Of a DNA stretch of 33,212 nucleotides, positions 8,605-15,848 are shown one piece after another. Both the position numbers and the translations under genes were made by a program. Origin of the DNA: Roseibacillus sp. (GTDB lineage Bacteria > Verrucomicrobiota > Verrucomicrobiia > Verrucomicrobiales > Akkermansiaceae). Below the pieces are notes generated by a model that was not told the DNA's origin, ran no database searches, and worked only from the letters and a program-made list of their open reading frames with translations. The stretch is from assembly GCA_002686085.1 (NCBI GenBank), contig NZAC01000047.1, forward strand, positions 1-33,212, given 5' to 3'. Numbering within the stretch: the stretch's first letter is position 1; every line of letters begins with the position of its first letter.

Positions 8605-9801
8605 ATGTCATTTGACCAGCTGGGGCTTTCTGGAGAGGTCTTGAAAGCCATTGAGGAGTCTGGTTACACCAATCCAACTCCCATCCAGGAGAAGGGTATT
8701 CCACTTGTTCTTGCCGGCCGCGACGTCGTCGGGGCATCGCAGACAGGCACCGGAAAAACGGCAGCTTTTGCCCTTCCGGTCCTTAGTAAGCTGACGGCTA
8801 TGGGGAAACCCCAGTGCCTGATACTGGAGCCAACCCGGGAATTAGCCTACCAGGTTGCGGAATCCTTCGAGCACTACGGGAAGCATACCGGGTGCCGAGT
8901 CGCCCTCCTGCACGGCGGCGTTGGATACGGTAAACAGGTCGAGCAGCTGGAGCGCGGCGCTGACATCGTCGTTGCTACCCCGGGACGGCTCATCGACTTA
9001 TTCTACCGCGCAAGCATGCGGTTTGGTGAAATTAAAACCCTGATCCTCGATGAAGTAGACCGTATGCTGGACATGGGCTTCTTGCCTGATGTCCGCAAAA
9101 TCGTCAATTTGTGCCCTTGGGAAGATCGCCAGACACTTTTCTTCTCAGCAACGATGCCTCCCGCAATTCAGACCTTTGCCGAATGGTGCCTCAAAGATCC
9201 TGTTGAAGTTGAAATTGCCCGGCGTGCAGTCCCCTCTACCGTCACTCATGCTTTCTACCCGGTGGCAATGAGCCAGCGGGACGAACTCCTTCTGGCCTTA
9301 CTGAATAAGACTGACTTTCACAGTGTGATGATCTTCACCCGCACTCGAAAAGAAGCCGACTCCGTAGCCTCTCTCCTCAGGCAAAAAGGCCTCGACAAGG
9401 TTGCTGCAATGCATTCGGACATTAAGCAGGCTGATCGCATGAAGGCGCTAAAGGGTTTCAAGGACGGCCTCTATGAGGTCCTTGTTGCTACTGACGTAGC
9501 GGCTCGCGGAATTGACATTTCAAATGTCACTCATGTGATCAATTACCGTGTACCAGAAAACGCGGAGGATTATGTCCATCGGATCGGGCGAACTGGTCGC
9601 GCAGAACAGGAAGGAGACGCCTTCACTCTCCTCACTGCGGATGAACTGGATTTTGCAACTTCCGTAGAGCGCTTCATCGACAAGAAAATCGAGCGAAAGA
9701 AGTTAGAGGATTTTGAATACGCCTACACCGCAATTCTGGATGACAAGCCCGCCAAGCCCATCCGCCGTCCCCGCCGCCCATCGGGACGACGCCGCAAGTA
9801 A
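8605..9801 (+). CDS. DEAD-box-type ATP-dependent RNA helicase (RhlE/SrmB-like)
   Basis: A two-domain superfamily 2 RNA helicase of 398 residues. Motifs in order: Q motif around Gln28 (PTPIQEKG), Walker A ASQTGTGKT at 44-52, PTRELA at 77-82, GG at 104-105, TPGR at 125-128, motif II DEVD at 149-152, SAT at 181-183, and the C-terminal ATDVAARGID, YRVPENAEDYVHRIGRTGR series (motif VI at 325-332). Motif II reads DEVD instead of DEAD. The Asp-Glu pair that binds Mg-ATP is intact, so activity is expected. A short basic tail (PIRRPRRPSGRRRK) probably adds RNA affinity. Such proteins remodel rRNA or mRNA; the exact target cannot be told. ruvC follows 64 bases downstream. Confidence 0.94.
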   Translation: MSFDQLGLSGEVLKAIEESGYTNPTPIQEKGIPLVLAGRDVVGASQTGTGKTAAFALPVLSKLTAMGKPQCLILEPTRELAYQVAESFEHYGKHTGCRVALLHGGVGYGKQVEQLERGADIVVATPGRLIDLFYRASMRFGEIKTLILDEVDRMLDMGFLPDVRKIVNLCPWEDRQTLFFSATMPPAIQTFAEWCLKDPVEVEIARRAVPSTVTHAFYPVAMSQRDELLLALLNKTDFHSVMIFTRTRKEADSVASLLRQKGLDKVAAMHSDIKQADRMKALKGFKDGLYEVLVATDVAARGIDISNVTHVINYRVPENAEDYVHRIGRTGRAEQEGDAFTLLTADELDFATSVERFIDKKIERKKLEDFEYAYTAILDDKPAKPIRRPRRPSGRRRK

Positions 9802-9851
9802 CCGAAAAAGCCTGCATCCCTACAAGCTTCTGTAATTCCCCTCCTATTTTC

Positions 9852-9857
9852 AGGGAG
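9852..9857 (+). promoter_or_regulatory. Shine-Dalgarno sequence of ruvC
   Basis: AGGGAG lies 8 bases before the ruvC ATG. It is one of the few well-placed ribosome binding sites in this window, most genes having none or relying on overlap with the previous gene. Confidence 0.55.
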
Positions 9858-9865
9858 TCGTAGCC

Positions 9866-10369
9866 ATGCGTATACTGGCCATTGATCCAGCCATCAGAAA
9901 CACCGGCTTTGCCATTGTTGAAGGAGACCACAAATCCCATGTTGCTCTTGCTTTTGATGTTATTTCTCTGCCGCGTACGGTTTCTCAGTCTGAAGCCCTC
10001 TCTGCGATCAGAACCGGCTTAAGTCACCTTATTGAGAAGTGGGAGCCTGACGAGGTTGCGGTCGAGGGGATTATCTATGTGCAATCTCACCGCACTGCGA
10101 TTTCCATGGGCGCGGCCCGGGCCGCCGCCCTTATCGCAGCTGCGGATCATGGATTGAATGTTTACGAGTACGCGCCTCGCAAGATCAAACAGGCAGTCGT
10201 TGGTAAGGGCTCCGCAGATAAGCACCAAGTCGCATTTATGGTCCGAGCCTTGCTCGGACTCAGTGAAACCCCCGCCCATGATGCAGCCGATGCCCTCGCT
10301 ATCGCTCTGGCTCATCTTTTTGCCTCGGACCCTTTGAAAAAGGCCGCGCTTCCACGCACTCAAATCTGA
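9866..10369 (+). CDS. ruvC: Holliday-junction endonuclease RuvC
   Basis: Resolves four-way DNA junctions made by RecA, acting with the RuvAB branch-migration complex. At 167 residues it has normal length. The RNase H-like active site is complete: Asp7 (LAIDPAIRNTGFA), Glu67 (AVEGI), and His138-Asp139 with Asp142 (PAHDAADALAIALAH). The loop RTAISMGAARAAAL (76-89) matches the family's conserved helix. It has a good Shine-Dalgarno sequence and follows the helicase gene by 64 bases; ruvA and ruvB are not in the window. lipB starts 37 bases downstream, so the three genes may share a transcript. Confidence 0.95.
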   Translation: MRILAIDPAIRNTGFAIVEGDHKSHVALAFDVISLPRTVSQSEALSAIRTGLSHLIEKWEPDEVAVEGIIYVQSHRTAISMGAARAAALIAAADHGLNVYEYAPRKIKQAVVGKGSADKHQVAFMVRALLGLSETPAHDAADALAIALAHLFASDPLKKAALPRTQI

Positions 10370-10406
10370 ATCCTTTTAAAAACGGATCACCCTAAGATAA
10401 CGACAA

Positions 10407-11048
10407 ATGATTCCCTGCTGGTTAGGTACTGATATCCCATATCAGGAGGCTCTTGATCTCCAAGAGGATCATGTTGGCAAGATTCATTCCGGCGAAGCCC
10501 CGGAGACTATGTTTCTACTGGAACATTCTCCCGTATATACCATCGGACGCACTCGGAATCAGAGTAGCCTCGGAGATTCATCCCACCTCCCTCACCCTGT
10601 ATACGAAATCAATCGAGGAGGACAGGCGACCTATCACGGGCCAGGCCAACTAGTAGGATATCCGATTCTCAACTTGCGGAATTATGGACAGGATCTGCAT
10701 GCCTATCTCAGAGTCCTCGAGGACTCGCTCATCGCGACTCTTGCGGATTACGATGTGATTGCTGGAGCTCGCGAAGGGTTAACTGGAGTTTGGGTTCAGG
10801 ACCGTAAGATTGCCAGTATTGGTGTGGGCGTACGTAAATGGGTATCGATGCATGGGTTCGCCCTGAATGTCACGGCAGAGTCTCTCCCTCCATTTCTTCA
10901 AATCACTCCTTGCGGCCTTGAAGGAGTGACTACCACCTGCCTGCACAATGAAACAGGTGAAGCACCTACCCCCAGAGAAGTGGGCGAAAGAACCCTTCAC
11001 CACCTGAGCGTTCAGCTCCATGCCATGGCTCGTAGCTCTTCGGCCTGA
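10407..11048 (+). CDS. lipB: lipoyl(octanoyl) transferase LipB
   Basis: Transfers octanoate from octanoyl-ACP to the lipoyl domains of 2-oxoacid dehydrogenases and the glycine cleavage H protein, the first step of lipoate assembly. It has 213 residues. The signature RGGQATYHGPGQLVGYP is at 70-86, the catalytic Cys is 169 (ITPCGLEGV), and the paired Lys is 134 (KIASIGVGVRKW). The intact Cys/Lys pair distinguishes it from LplA-type ligases. The partner lipA is not in the window. It runs convergently into the EF-G gene with 37 bases between them, which hold an inverted repeat. Confidence 0.95.
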   Translation: MIPCWLGTDIPYQEALDLQEDHVGKIHSGEAPETMFLLEHSPVYTIGRTRNQSSLGDSSHLPHPVYEINRGGQATYHGPGQLVGYPILNLRNYGQDLHAYLRVLEDSLIATLADYDVIAGAREGLTGVWVQDRKIASIGVGVRKWVSMHGFALNVTAESLPPFLQITPCGLEGVTTTCLHNETGEAPTPREVGERTLHHLSVQLHAMARSSSA

Positions 11049-11071
11049 CAGCACATGGCCGATTCTGTCAG
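11045..11071. terminator. inverted repeat between convergent lipB and fusA
   Basis: CTGACAG (11045-11051) and CTGTCAG (11065-11071) form a 7-base-pair stem with a 13-base loop, overlapping the lipB stop codon. Its place between two converging genes suits a two-way terminator, but the T-rich tail is poor. Confidence 0.35.
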
Positions 11072-11085
11072 CAGATCAGATCCCT

Positions 11086-13176
11086 TTACTTGCCTTTGGC
11101 TGCTTTTTCCTCCTCAACCTTCTTAATGACCTCAGCAGAAATGCTGTTAGGAGCAGCGGTGTAGTGAGAAAACTCCATGGAGAACTGGCCCCGACCCGAA
11201 GTCATGGTCCGCAGGTCTCCAATGTAGCCAAACATTTCTCCAAGCGGAGCATCTGCCTTGATTCGAATCCCCGTGGGGGCCCGATCCTGAGCATGAATCA
11301 TTCCACGTCGCCGATTCAGATCACCGATCACGTCTCCCACATTGTCTTCTGGAGTAAAGACATCCAGCTTCATGATTGGCTCCAGCAGCTTTGGAGATGC
11401 CTTCGGAATCGACTGCCGGTAGGCCGCTCGTGCCGCAAGCTCAAAAGCTACAGCAGAGGAGTCCACCGAGTGATGTCCCCCATCAGTAAGTGTCACCTTG
11501 AAATCAAGACACGGAAACCCAGCAAGGACACCCTTTTCGAGAGAGTTCCTGAAGCCCTTTTCCACAGCGGGGATAAATTCCTTTGGAACATTACCACCCA
11601 CCACCTTTGATTCAAATTCGAAACCCGAACCAGGCTCAAGGGGCTCTATTGAGAAATCTATCTTCGCATACTGACCGGAACCCCCACTTTGCTTCTTGTG
11701 CGTGTAGGAATCATCGATTGCATTCGTAATGGTCTCCCGGTAGGCGACCTGCGGCGCACCCACTTCCGTTTCCACACCATAGGTCCGCTTCAAAATATCT
11801 ACCTTGATGTCGAGGTGGAGTTCCCCCATTCCCTTAAGAACGGTCTCTCCACTATCTTGATCTGTTTCCACCCGGAAAGACGGATCTTCCTTCATCATCT
11901 TCGCAAGGGCTACACCCAGCTTATCGGCTTGCCCTACCTCGGAGGGAGCTACTGCCATCGATATGACTGGATCTGGGAACACCATTGGCTCAAGCGTAGC
12001 AGGATTCTTTTCATCACAGAGAGTATGACCTGTCTGAACATTTTTGAGACCGAGAAGGGCAACAATATCTCCAGCCTGAGCCTCCTCTAGCTCCTTCCTG
12101 TCATCAGCATGCATCTCAACGATACGACCCACTCGCTCTGTTTTTCCGGTGAAGGTATTAAGAATCATGGTCCCCTTCTGGAGTCGCCCTGAATAGACTC
12201 TTGTGAATGTCAGGGCTCCGTATTGATCATCCATGATCTTGAACGCCAGAGCTCGTAGCGGACGGTCCGGGTCAACAATGGCAAACTCGCCGGTCTCATT
12301 TCCGTCAATATCGATTTCGGGCTGAGCGGGCACCTCGGTCGGATTAGGCAGGTAGTCCACAATCGCGTCCAGAATGAGCTGCATCCCCTTGTTTTTAAAG
12401 GCCGACCCACAGAAGGTTGGGAAGAAAGCAAGGCCGATAGTGCCCTTTCGGATCAACGATTTGAGCGTCTCGACGTCCGGCTCCTCTCCTTCGAGGTATT
12501 TCTCCATAACATCGTCATCCTGTTCGACAACCGTTTCGATGAGTTCGTTCCGATACTCCTCAACCTTGTCCACCATGTCCGCAGGCGGATCCTCGATGGT
12601 ATATTTGGTGGGGTCTCCAGAATCATCCCAGATCCATGCCTTCCTTGTCAGAATATCAATTACACCTGTGAAATCGTCCTCAATTCCAATGGGCAAGGTC
12701 ATTACCAGGGGCTTGGCCGCCAGAACTGTCTTGATCTGGTCTACGACCCGATAGAAATCAGCACCGATTCGATCCAGCTTGTTGACTAGAATCAGACGAG
12801 CGACTGCCGAATCGTTAGCGTAACGCCAGTTCGTCTCGGACTGAGGCTCAACCCCACCTGAGCCGCAGAATACCCCGACTCCTCCGTCAAGAACCTTGAG
12901 AGACCGATACACTTCGATGGTGAAGTCTACGTGTCCGGGGGTGTCGATAATATTAAGCTGATGGTCATTCCAGAAACAGGTTGTAGCCGCTGACTGGATA
13001 GTAATTCCCCTCTCCTGTTCCTGCTCCATGAAGTCCGTAGTAGCGGCACCATCATGAACCTCACCGATCTTATGAATCTTCCCGGTCAGTTTGAGAATAC
13101 GCTCGGTGGTGGTCGTTTTCCCTGCATCCACGTGAGCAAAAATGCCAATGTTGCGATATCTTGAAAGGTCTGACAT
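11086..13176 (-). CDS. fusA: translation elongation factor G
   Basis: GTPase that drives translocation of tRNA and mRNA on the ribosome. At 696 residues it has full length with all domains. G motifs: AHVDAGKT (14-21), RGITI (56-60), DTPGH (78-82), NKLD (132-135). Domain II onward includes [16 protein letters not shown], the domain IV segment [12 protein letters not shown], and the C-terminal [19 protein letters not shown]. Around residues 97-112 it reads [16 protein letters not shown] where housekeeping EF-G usually has VDGAVAVFD-AVAGVEP. With its position away from an rpsL-rpsG-tuf operon, this suggests one of several EF-G paralogues; I cannot tell which. It is monocistronic, converges with lipB, and no Shine-Dalgarno sequence is visible. 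Confidence 0.95.
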   Translation of the reverse strand: MSDLSRYRNIGIFAHVDAGKTTTTERILKLTGKIHKIGEVHDGAATTDFMEQEQERGITIQSAATTCFWNDHQLNIIDTPGHVDFTIEVYRSLKVLDGGVGVFCGSGGVEPQSETNWRYANDSAVARLILVNKLDRIGADFYRVVDQIKTVLAAKPLVMTLPIGIEDDFTGVIDILTRKAWIWDDSGDPTKYTIEDPPADMVDKVEEYRNELIETVVEQDDDVMEKYLEGEEPDVETLKSLIRKGTIGLAFFPTFCGSAFKNKGMQLILDAIVDYLPNPTEVPAQPEIDIDGNETGEFAIVDPDRPLRALAFKIMDDQYGALTFTRVYSGRLQKGTMILNTFTGKTERVGRIVEMHADDRKELEEAQAGDIVALLGLKNVQTGHTLCDEKNPATLEPMVFPDPVISMAVAPSEVGQADKLGVALAKMMKEDPSFRVETDQDSGETVLKGMGELHLDIKVDILKRTYGVETEVGAPQVAYRETITNAIDDSYTHKKQSGGSGQYAKIDFSIEPLEPGSGFEFESKVVGGNVPKEFIPAVEKGFRNSLEKGVLAGFPCLDFKVTLTDGGHHSVDSSAVAFELAARAAYRQSIPKASPKLLEPIMKLDVFTPEDNVGDVIGDLNRRRGMIHAQDRAPTGIRIKADAPLGEMFGYIGDLRTMTSGRGQFSMEFSHYTAAPNSISAEVIKKVEEEKAAKGK

Positions 13177-13326
13177 GCTTGAAAATTGGGTTGTCTGAAG
13201 CTAAGAAGCCGCTGTATCTGCCTCACCTCGCACGAAAAGTCGAGACTCTAGACGCATATTAGCCCGCTAATTCCTCAAAATCTGCCCCTTTTAGCACTAG
13301 TGGCCCACAGATATCACTTTAGATGG

Positions 13327-13373
13327 GCGAAATATGATGCAATTCTGCACCGCCCTTGTGGGGCGCATTTCGC
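13327..13373. repeat. nested inverted repeats between the hydrolase gene and fusA
   Basis: GCGAAAT at 13327-13333 pairs with ATTTCGC at 13367-13373, and inside it CGCCC (13351-13355) pairs with GGGCG (13361-13365). It lies downstream of the hydrolase gene and upstream of fusA, both on the minus strand, so it could be a terminator for the first or a leader element for the second. The rest of 13177-13415 holds no gene I can support. Confidence 0.35.
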
Positions 13374-13415
13374 AGACAACTCTCAATCGCATTCTGCTAG
13401 AGGCCAACGATATGA

Positions 13416-14288
13416 TCAGCGCTTATCTGCGGCAAAGCGAAAGGGCTTCTTACCCGTAAGATCCGCACTGGTGAAAGTTGGGCACCAGTAACGCTCGACA
13501 TGAGTTACGACAAGATCCGTTCCAGTGAAATGGTCAACCCCGGGTGGCCGCTGCGGATTATACATGGTGTCAGTCATATCCCTCATAAGAGCAACATTCT
13601 TACCAAGCTTCACCATCTGTCGGATTCCAACTGGTCTCCCCAGAACGCACATATTCAAGTGAACTCCACAGAGAATTACATTCTCGATCTTCTTTGCTGA
13701 GAGAAGATTGAAGGCTTCCTGTCCGTTGTCGGTAATCGCGTCTCCACCAAGAATCTCAATCCCCTTGTTCTGTCTCGTCCATGCTTCCCGGATCTCACAC
13801 TTGGGTTCCTTGCAACTGCAACCCATATCCGAATCGTCAATCGGGAGGACTCCCTCGAACTCAGGATCAGGCCAACACCACTTGGTTCCCCAGCGATCCT
13901 TCGTACTCAATTTTACTGGGGTTTTTGCAAAGGGCGCATTCTGGGCGTATCGGCGTTGCGGAGTATCCTTGTAAAAATCCACGACGCTACTGGGGGCGTG
14001 AATAATGAGGACCCCTTGGTCACGAAGCTTCTTCACCACCTCATTCAGCGGACCGGTCATCTCTTCTACACGGCGAGCTGCTGACTTACACCAGTGATCA
14101 TCCCACATATCACAAATGATTAGCGCAGTCGCAGATGCCTTCCACTCGACCTTTCCTGAATTTTTTTTGGCCGGAGCGTCCTTGGCCCTCGAACGCATCA
14201 TGAGAGTCAGTTTTTCATCAGCCATAAGCGATGCAGGAAGAAATAAAAGAAGCAGGAAGGAAAGCGCACGATTCAACGATATTTCCAT
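13416..14288 (-). CDS. secreted isochorismatase-fold cysteine hydrolase
   Basis: A 290-residue protein with a signal peptide (basic start, hydrophobic 8-21, likely cut after LMA at residue 23). The mature part has the isochorismatase-like cysteine hydrolase fold: Asp60 in ALIICDMWDDHWC is the expected acid and Cys214 in GVHLNMCVLGRPVGIRQM the nucleophile; the matching Lys is not certain. Family members hydrolyse amides such as nicotinamide, N-carbamoyl amines or ureido compounds. The long insert with Cys157, Cys159 and Cys164 (CSCKEPKC) and the export signal set it apart from cytoplasmic nicotinamidases. Similar exported versions occur in planctomycetes and Verrucomicrobia. The substrate is unknown. 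It follows DUF1501 by 96 bases but has a candidate promoter of its own. Confidence 0.85.
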   Translation of the reverse strand: MEISLNRALSFLLLLFLPASLMADEKLTLMMRSRAKDAPAKKNSGKVEWKASATALIICDMWDDHWCKSAARRVEEMTGPLNEVVKKLRDQGVLIIHAPSSVVDFYKDTPQRRYAQNAPFAKTPVKLSTKDRWGTKWCWPDPEFEGVLPIDDSDMGCSCKEPKCEIREAWTRQNKGIEILGGDAITDNGQEAFNLLSAKKIENVILCGVHLNMCVLGRPVGIRQMVKLGKNVALMRDMTDTMYNPQRPPGVDHFTGTDLVVTHVERYWCPTFTSADLTGKKPFRFAADKR

Positions 14289-14294
14289 GAATCA

Positions 14295-14323
14295 AAATTA
14301 GAGAAGCAAGCATTGCTTCGCAA
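14295..14323 (-). promoter_or_regulatory. candidate promoter for the secreted hydrolase gene
   Basis: Reading the minus strand, TTGCGA (14323-14318) and TAATTT (14300-14295) are 17 bases apart, with the ATG 6 bases beyond the -10. The matches are partial. The arrangement repeats the close promoter-to-start spacing seen at 229, 8605 and 29850. Confidence 0.25.
14303..14319 (-). terminator. hairpin between the DUF1501 gene and the secreted hydrolase gene
   Basis: GAAGCAA and TTGCTTC form a perfect 7-base-pair stem around a 3-base loop. On the minus strand it is followed by a T-rich stretch (TCTAATTTTG), so it fits a factor-independent terminator of the DUF1501 transcript. It also overlaps the spacer of the candidate promoter above; both may be true. 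Confidence 0.4.
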
Positions 14324-14384
14324 CGTCGAATGCTTATCTGGGAAGCACATGTTGGCTGACCCAGCCCTTAATCAAGGGCCGAAA

Positions 14385-15848
14385 CTACGAAAGAACTCCC
14401 TCGATCACCCTTCCATGAACATCGGTTAAACTCTCCTTTCGTCCCTGATGAAAGTAGGTCAGCAGTTCGTGATCTATTCCCATCAGATGTAGAATCGTAG
14501 CATGAATGTCATGCACGTGGACACGATCAACCGCTGCTTCAAAACCAAATTCATCAGTCTCACCGTAAGAGGTGCCCCCCTTTATTCCGGCACCAGCCAT
14601 CCACATTGAGAACCCATACGGATTATGATTGCGCCCCGGAGCGTTCTTTCCTTCGCTAAAGGGCATCCGCCCGAATTCTCCACCCCAGATCACGAGCGTC
14701 TCATCAAGAAGGCCTCTTTGCTCAAGGTCTCCGAGAAGGGCTGCAATAGGTTGATCAACCTCAGCACTATGCTGTCCGTGATTCTTTTCGATAGACTCAT
14801 GCGCGTCCCAAGTCTCCTCCAGATGGCCTCCGCCAGAGTAGAGTTGCACGAAACGCACTCCTCTCTCCACGAGTCGCCGGGCTACTAGACAATTGCGCCC
14901 AAACTCATCGGTTGGGTGTTTCCCCACCCCGTAAGCCTCCTTGATCTCTACCGATTCCTCATCAAGGTCAACCGCCTGAGGCGCCTCCGCCTGCATACGA
15001 TAGGCTAGTTCATATGTCTGGATTCTTGCGGCAAGCTCACTCCCTCCGGGGCGCTTCCTAAGATGAACCTCGTTGAGTTTGCCGAGTAGATCAAGCTGGT
15101 TGCGCTGCCCCTCCCGGTCAAGGTGAGCAGGACCTGCCAGATCCAGAACTGGACTTCCAGTAGGGCGGAACAAGGTCCCCTGATAAGTAGCTGGCATGAA
15201 CCCGCTGGACCAGTTGGGCTGTCCGCTGATCGGCCCACCCCTCTTGTCGAGCATTACCACATGCGCCGGTAGACTATCGTTCTCCGAACCCAACCCATAA
15301 GACACCCAGGACCCCAGTGAGGGCCTCCCGATCAGAGGCATCCCGGTGTTCATCTGTACGAGTGCCGACCCATGGGCATGACTATCGGCATGACAGGACC
15401 GGATAACGGCCAATTTGTCCGCATGTGCCCGCAAGCGTGGAAAGAAATCGGAAATCAGCAGTCCACTCTGCCCTCCCGGGTGGAACTCCCGCCAGTTGGG
15501 AGTAAGGAACCCGACCCGACGTCCCCCCGAATTGATGTAATTTTTATCCGGCGGAAGTGCCTTACCCGCATACTTTCGCAACTCCGGCTTATAATCGAAA
15601 GTGTCGACCTGGCTAGGCCCGCCATTCATCATGAGGAAGATACAGGCCTTGGCCTTGGCCGGGAAATGACCAGCCTTCGGAGCTAAGGGATCCGAAAGCG
15701 CAGACCCTGCCGCATGCTTCGCAAAAAATCCGGACCCGGCTAGGAGGGACGTAAGCGCCACACCGGTAAAGCCACCTCCCATCTCCCAGACGAATTCACG
15801 CCTAGTCTGCCCGCAGGGGTAACCAAGCTTCTGTCTGCTAGTCAACAT
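14385..15848 (-). CDS. DUF1501 domain protein, Tat-exported
   Basis: A 487-residue member of the DUF1501 family (alkaline-phosphatase/sulfatase-like fold), very frequent in planctomycetes and Verrucomicrobia. The twin-arginine signal is at residues 16-17 (RREFVWEMGGGFTGVAL), followed by the family hallmark MMNGGPSQVDTFDYKP at 73-88 and the C-terminal WGGEFGRMPFSEG, GRNHNPYGFSMWMAGAGIKGG and HDIHATILHLMGIDH stretches. The hydrolase-like fold suggests a sulfatase- or phosphatase-type role outside the cytoplasm, but no activity is established for the family. It overlaps the DUF1549/DUF1553 gene by 11 bases, the usual two-gene arrangement, so the two products probably act together. Confidence 0.93.
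   Translation of the reverse strand: MLTSRQKLGYPCGQTRREFVWEMGGGFTGVALTSLLAGSGFFAKHAAGSALSDPLAPKAGHFPAKAKACIFLMMNGGPSQVDTFDYKPELRKYAGKALPPDKNYINSGGRRVGFLTPNWREFHPGGQSGLLISDFFPRLRAHADKLAVIRSCHADSHAHGSALVQMNTGMPLIGRPSLGSWVSYGLGSENDSLPAHVVMLDKRGGPISGQPNWSSGFMPATYQGTLFRPTGSPVLDLAGPAHLDREGQRNQLDLLGKLNEVHLRKRPGGSELAARIQTYELAYRMQAEAPQAVDLDEESVEIKEAYGVGKHPTDEFGRNCLVARRLVERGVRFVQLYSGGGHLEETWDAHESIEKNHGQHSAEVDQPIAALLGDLEQRGLLDETLVIWGGEFGRMPFSEGKNAPGRNHNPYGFSMWMAGAGIKGGTSYGETDEFGFEAAVDRVHVHDIHATILHLMGIDHELLTYFHQGRKESLTDVHGRVIEGVLS

Noticed and set aside
9043-9060. The DEVD helicase motif as evidence of an inactive enzyme
   Set aside because: Asp, Glu and the final Asp are all present; only the Ala changes to Val, so loss of function is not supported.
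11225-11290. TTCGAATCC sequence resembling a tRNA T-loop
   Set aside because: Inside EF-G coding sequence with no acceptor or anticodon stems around it.
11020-11610. 196-residue plus-strand open frame overlapping the end of lipB and antisense to the EF-G gene
   Set aside because: Antisense to conserved EF-G domains IV-V; no motif, and it would run through the probable terminator between the two genes.
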